Source: Pyrinomonadaceae bacterium (GTDB lineage Bacteria; Acidobacteriota; Blastocatellia; Pyrinomonadales; Pyrinomonadaceae). From it: a DNA stretch of 9,439 bases. The notes under the pieces were generated by a model, which saw only the letters and a list, made by a program, of their open reading frames with translations, did not search any database and had not been told where the DNA came from. A program made the position numbers and the translations under genes. Numbering within the stretch: position 1 is the stretch's first letter; each line of letters begins with the position of its first letter. Shown here piece by piece: positions 7,763 through 9,439 of the stretch. The stretch lies in contig JAGOWF010000059.1 of assembly GCA_018060305.1 (NCBI GenBank), positions 1 to 9,439 of the forward strand, read 5' to 3'.

Positions 7763-8748
7763 CCAAGATACTCTTCGTCGAGCGCAAGCCGTTCGATTCA
7801 TTCAGCATCGAAAGGGCGTTTCGTGACATCGCCGACGCGCTGCCTCCTGAATTCGATACAGAGTTTTGCCAGCTTCCGTTTGGCAACCGATTTCTCGACA
7901 CCCTGAGAAATCTTCTGCTGTTTCGCAAACAACCGGCCGATATCTATCACATAACCGGCCAGGTGCATTACATTGCATTGCGGCTCGCGCGGCGGAATAC
8001 GATCCTTTCGATAATGGACGTTCGTTTTCTCTACCGGCAACAGGGGCTCCGCCGCTGGCTGCTAAAGAAACTCTATCTCGACTGGCCGGTCAGCCGACTC
8101 GACGTCATCACGGCGATCTCGGAAGAGACCAAACGGGAGATCGTCAAACATACGGGCTGCTTGCCGGACAATGTCCATGTGCTCGATCTTCCGGTCACAC
8201 ACTCGGGGCGAAGGCCGTCGGAAAAGGAGTTCAACGCGTCTGAGCCGAGCATCCTTCAGGTCGGCACGATGGAAAACAAGAACATACCCAGCCTCGCGCG
8301 GGCTTTGAACGGACTGAGGTGCCAGCTCCGTATTATCGGCCGCCTTGGGGCAGAACAGACCGACATTCTAAAAGAGAACAAGGTCAATTATGAGAACCTC
8401 ATCGACCTAAGCGAGGGCCAGGTTTGGGACGAGTATGAGAACGCAGACCTTGTCACCTTTTGCTCTCTCTACGAGGGCTTTGGCCTGCCGATAATTGAGG
8501 CCCAGTCGCTCGGTAAACCTGTTATCACCAGCAACCGCAGCCCGATGACCGAGACGGCCGGCCCTGACGGAGCCGTTTTTGTTGACCCAACAGACCCTGA
8601 TAGCATTCGAGAGGGAATTGACCTCCTGATAGCAGACGGCGAATTGCGCGGACGGCTTATAACTGCCGGACTCGTCAACATCGAACGCTTCCGCCCTGAG
8701 CAAGTCGCCCTCGGCTACGCGGCCATCTACGGAAAACTTGCCGGCTGA
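7759..8748 (+). CDS. Glycosyltransferase, GT4 family (GT-B fold)
   Basis: A 329-residue soluble protein. The C-terminal half is a Glycos_transf_1 domain: ILQVGTMENKNI (residues 165-176), matching the family's VGt...KN donor-site segment; RIIG (191-194); then YENADLVTFCSLYEGFGLPIIE. The last part contains the EX7E motif (E239 and E247) that binds the nucleotide-sugar donor in retaining GT4 enzymes. LGKPVITSN (251-259) and VFVDPTDPDSI (273-283) complete the pattern. The N-terminal acceptor domain is short and lacks an obvious GG loop. It starts with an ATGA overlap with the kinase gene and is the last gene of the operon. It directly follows the heptose genes, so a heptosyl donor is a reasonable guess, but the sequence does not show donor or acceptor. 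Confidence 0.9.
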   Translation: MTKILFVERKPFDSFSIERAFRDIADALPPEFDTEFCQLPFGNRFLDTLRNLLLFRKQPADIYHITGQVHYIALRLARRNTILSIMDVRFLYRQQGLRRWLLKKLYLDWPVSRLDVITAISEETKREIVKHTGCLPDNVHVLDLPVTHSGRRPSEKEFNASEPSILQVGTMENKNIPSLARALNGLRCQLRIIGRLGAEQTDILKENKVNYENLIDLSEGQVWDEYENADLVTFCSLYEGFGLPIIEAQSLGKPVITSNRSPMTETAGPDGAVFVDPTDPDSIREGIDLLIADGELRGRLITAGLVNIERFRPEQVALGYAAIYGKLAG

Positions 8749-8789
8749 GGACGACAAGTCGCCACAAACCAGACTTAGCTCAGGGTCAG

Positions 8790-8839
8790 AAAAGTGTCGA
8801 TACAAAACATTGCGAAGGCGTTTTTGTATCGACATTTTT
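8790..8839 (+). terminator. Probable intrinsic terminator of the polysaccharide operon
   Basis: Positions 8790-8807 pair with 8822-8839 over 18 base pairs (one G-T wobble, 8794 with 8835), around a 14-base loop. The core arm is TGTCGATACAAAA. The right arm runs into a six-T stretch (8835-8840) and the left arm begins with AAAA, so the element could terminate in both directions. It starts 41 bases after the glycosyltransferase stop. The stem is unusually long and AT-rich for a terminator. Another role, such as a protein-bound inverted repeat, is not excluded. Confidence 0.6.
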
Positions 8840-8850
8840 TCACAAAAGTC

Positions 8851-8873
8851 CGAACGGCTTATTTCGCCGTTCG
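8851..8873. repeat. Compact 8-bp inverted repeat downstream of the terminator
   Basis: CGAACGGC (8851-8858) and GCCGTTCG (8866-8873) form a perfect 8-bp stem with a 7-base loop. It begins 11 bases after the larger hairpin. On the + strand no T-run follows. On the - strand a short T-rich stretch (ACTTTTG) follows, so it might serve as a weak terminator for leftward transcription. Confidence 0.5.
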
Positions 8874-9029
8874 TCATTATCCGGTCACGCGATCCTCAGC
8901 CCCGGCTATACCGCCGGTAAGCGCCGTCCTCACCCCGACGGTTGGTCACGCTCCTGTTCCTGTCGGTAAATCATGCTGCTCGTCACGGCGGTGATACCGG
9001 AATACGGGCGTTTGTTACGCCACTTGTGC

Positions 9030-9124
9030 TGCGCGATCTGTGTGTTTTTGCACTTTTTGGCCATTTTTGCGCGATCTGCCTTTTTTTGCACGATCTGCCT
9101 GTTTCTGCGCTTTTTGTCATGGTC
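9030..9124. repeat. Five-unit 19-base tandem repeat, T-rich on the + strand
   Basis: Units start at 9030, 9049, 9068, 9087 and 9106, each 19 bases long and each beginning TGC(G/A)C. Units 1, 3 and 4 continue GATCTG (for example TGCGCGATCTGCCTTTTTT at 9068). Units 2 and 5 continue TTTTTG (TGCACTTTTTGGCCATTTT at 9049). The 30-base blocks 9030-9059 and 9087-9116 agree at 25 of 30 positions. Because 19 is not a multiple of three and no coding frame is credible here, the array is probably non-coding. It ends at the -35 region of a candidate promoter. It may be an operator or iteron-like binding array, or a simple minisatellite. Confidence 0.75.
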
Positions 9125-9148
9125 AGTTGCGAATATGCGTGGTATAAG
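9120..9148 (+). promoter_or_regulatory. Candidate sigma-70-type promoter for the small downstream ORF
   Basis: TGGTCA (9120-9125; four of six consensus bases) and TATAAG (9143-9148; five of six) are separated by 17 bases. Transcription would then begin near 9155, only a few bases before the ATG at 9158, implying a leaderless or nearly leaderless mRNA. This fits the absence of a clear ribosome-binding site. Patterns of this quality occur by chance. Confidence 0.35.
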
Positions 9149-9157
9149 TGGCACATT

Positions 9158-9439
9158 ATGATGACTAACTGGGAAGAAGTACCCCGCGGCGACATTGTTT
9201 CGCAGGCCGCCGGCATACACGTAACACTTAATCCAAAAGGCCTGATCGCCCTCAGCCGCGTCACGCACGAAATGATGCGTGCACCGCCGGCCTATCTGCT
9301 CCTCTACGACAAAGCCAACTGCCGCATCGGCCTAAAACCGTGCGCGCCAAACCGCCGCAACGCATACCCCGTCGGCGTTCGCCAACAGGGCGCAAAAACC
9401 ATCCGCGCCTTTCGCCTGATGCGTCAACACCAGATCACC
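9158..9439 (+). CDS. Small protein of unknown function, 3' truncated by window
   Basis: An open frame starts at ATG 9158 (or the adjacent ATG 9161) and stays open for 94 codons to the last base, so the C-terminus is missing. The product begins MMTNWEEVPRGD. It contains IHVTLNPKGLIALSR (residues 20-34) and YLLLYDKANCRIGLKP (46-61), and its visible end is basic. The strand-turn-strand look of VTLNPKGLIAL faintly resembles the N-terminus of AbrB/SpoVT swapped-hairpin DNA-binding proteins, but I would not claim membership. The N-terminal pattern reminds me of conserved hypothetical proteins in environmental bacteria. It is separated from the operon by terminator-like hairpins and has its own candidate promoter, so it is probably an independent unit. 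Confidence 0.6.
   Translation, partial: MMTNWEEVPRGDIVSQAAGIHVTLNPKGLIALSRVTHEMMRAPPAYLLLYDKANCRIGLKPCAPNRRNAYPVGVRQQGAKTIRAFRLMRQHQIT

Larger units (their letters stand above)
8749..9157. other. Intergenic region of about 410 bases without a convincing gene
   Basis: The open frames here are short, have no recognisable domains, and overlap structured or repetitive DNA, so I call no gene. Contents from left to right: the probable terminator (8790-8839), a second hairpin (8851-8873), an unremarkable stretch (8874-9029), a five-unit 19-base tandem repeat (9030-9124) and a candidate promoter (9120-9148). No tRNA or other known RNA fold was recognised. Confidence 0.7.

Noticed and set aside
8738..8994. 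Short + strand frames after the glycosyltransferase gene.
   Set aside because: They run through the terminator-like hairpins, have no domain or ribosome-binding site, and show no coding character.
8930..9268. Minus-strand open frames (112 and 93 codons) with lysine-rich stretches.
   Set aside because: The lysine-rich parts are the reverse complement of the T-rich 19-base repeats, the frames overlap the better + strand ORF at 9158, and no domain is recognisable.

Overview
The window is an internal and 3'-terminal part of a surface-polysaccharide (O-antigen or exopolysaccharide type) biosynthesis operon, followed by about 400 bases of non-coding DNA and the start of a small unrelated gene. Nine genes, all on the + strand, are packed tightly from base 1 to 8748. 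Gaps are 12, 5 and 9 bases, and the other junctions are overlaps of 1 to 4 bases (GTGA, ATGA, TAATG). They are therefore very likely one transcript whose promoter lies upstream of the window.

Layout. (1) CDP-sugar module, 1-2084: the last 38 residues of a glucose-1-phosphate cytidylyltransferase (RfbF type), a CDP-glucose 4,6-dehydratase-like SDR (RfbG type), and a second extended SDR, probably a reductase or epimerase, whose YxxxK catalytic lysine is replaced by arginine. (2) Export and assembly module, 2081-5786: a Wzx-type flippase, a small SAM-dependent methyltransferase, and a Wzy-type repeat-unit polymerase. (3) Heptose module, 5796-7762: an unusual fusion of an HldC-type nucleotidyltransferase domain with a GmhA-type sedoheptulose-7-phosphate isomerase domain, then a free-standing HldA-type heptose-7-phosphate kinase. 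(4) A GT4-family glycosyltransferase, 7759-8748. Together these would make a CDP-6-deoxyhexose-derived sugar and an ADP-heptose, join sugars on a lipid carrier, methylate, flip and polymerise. GmhB, HldD, RfbH and the initiating transferase are not in the window.

After the operon lie a long AT-rich hairpin ending in a T-run (probable terminator, 8790-8839) and a second compact hairpin (8851-8873). Further on is a five-unit 19-base tandem repeat (9030-9124), which abuts a candidate promoter and a small ORF of unknown function that runs off the right edge (9158-9439).

Organism: the ADP-heptose genes and Wzx/Wzy assembly indicate a Gram-negative type (diderm) bacterium of moderate GC (a little over 50% by eye). 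The terminal small ORF reminds me of conserved hypothetical proteins in Acidobacteriota, but this is a weak memory and I do not assign a phylum. No mobile element, CRISPR array, tRNA or rRNA was recognised.
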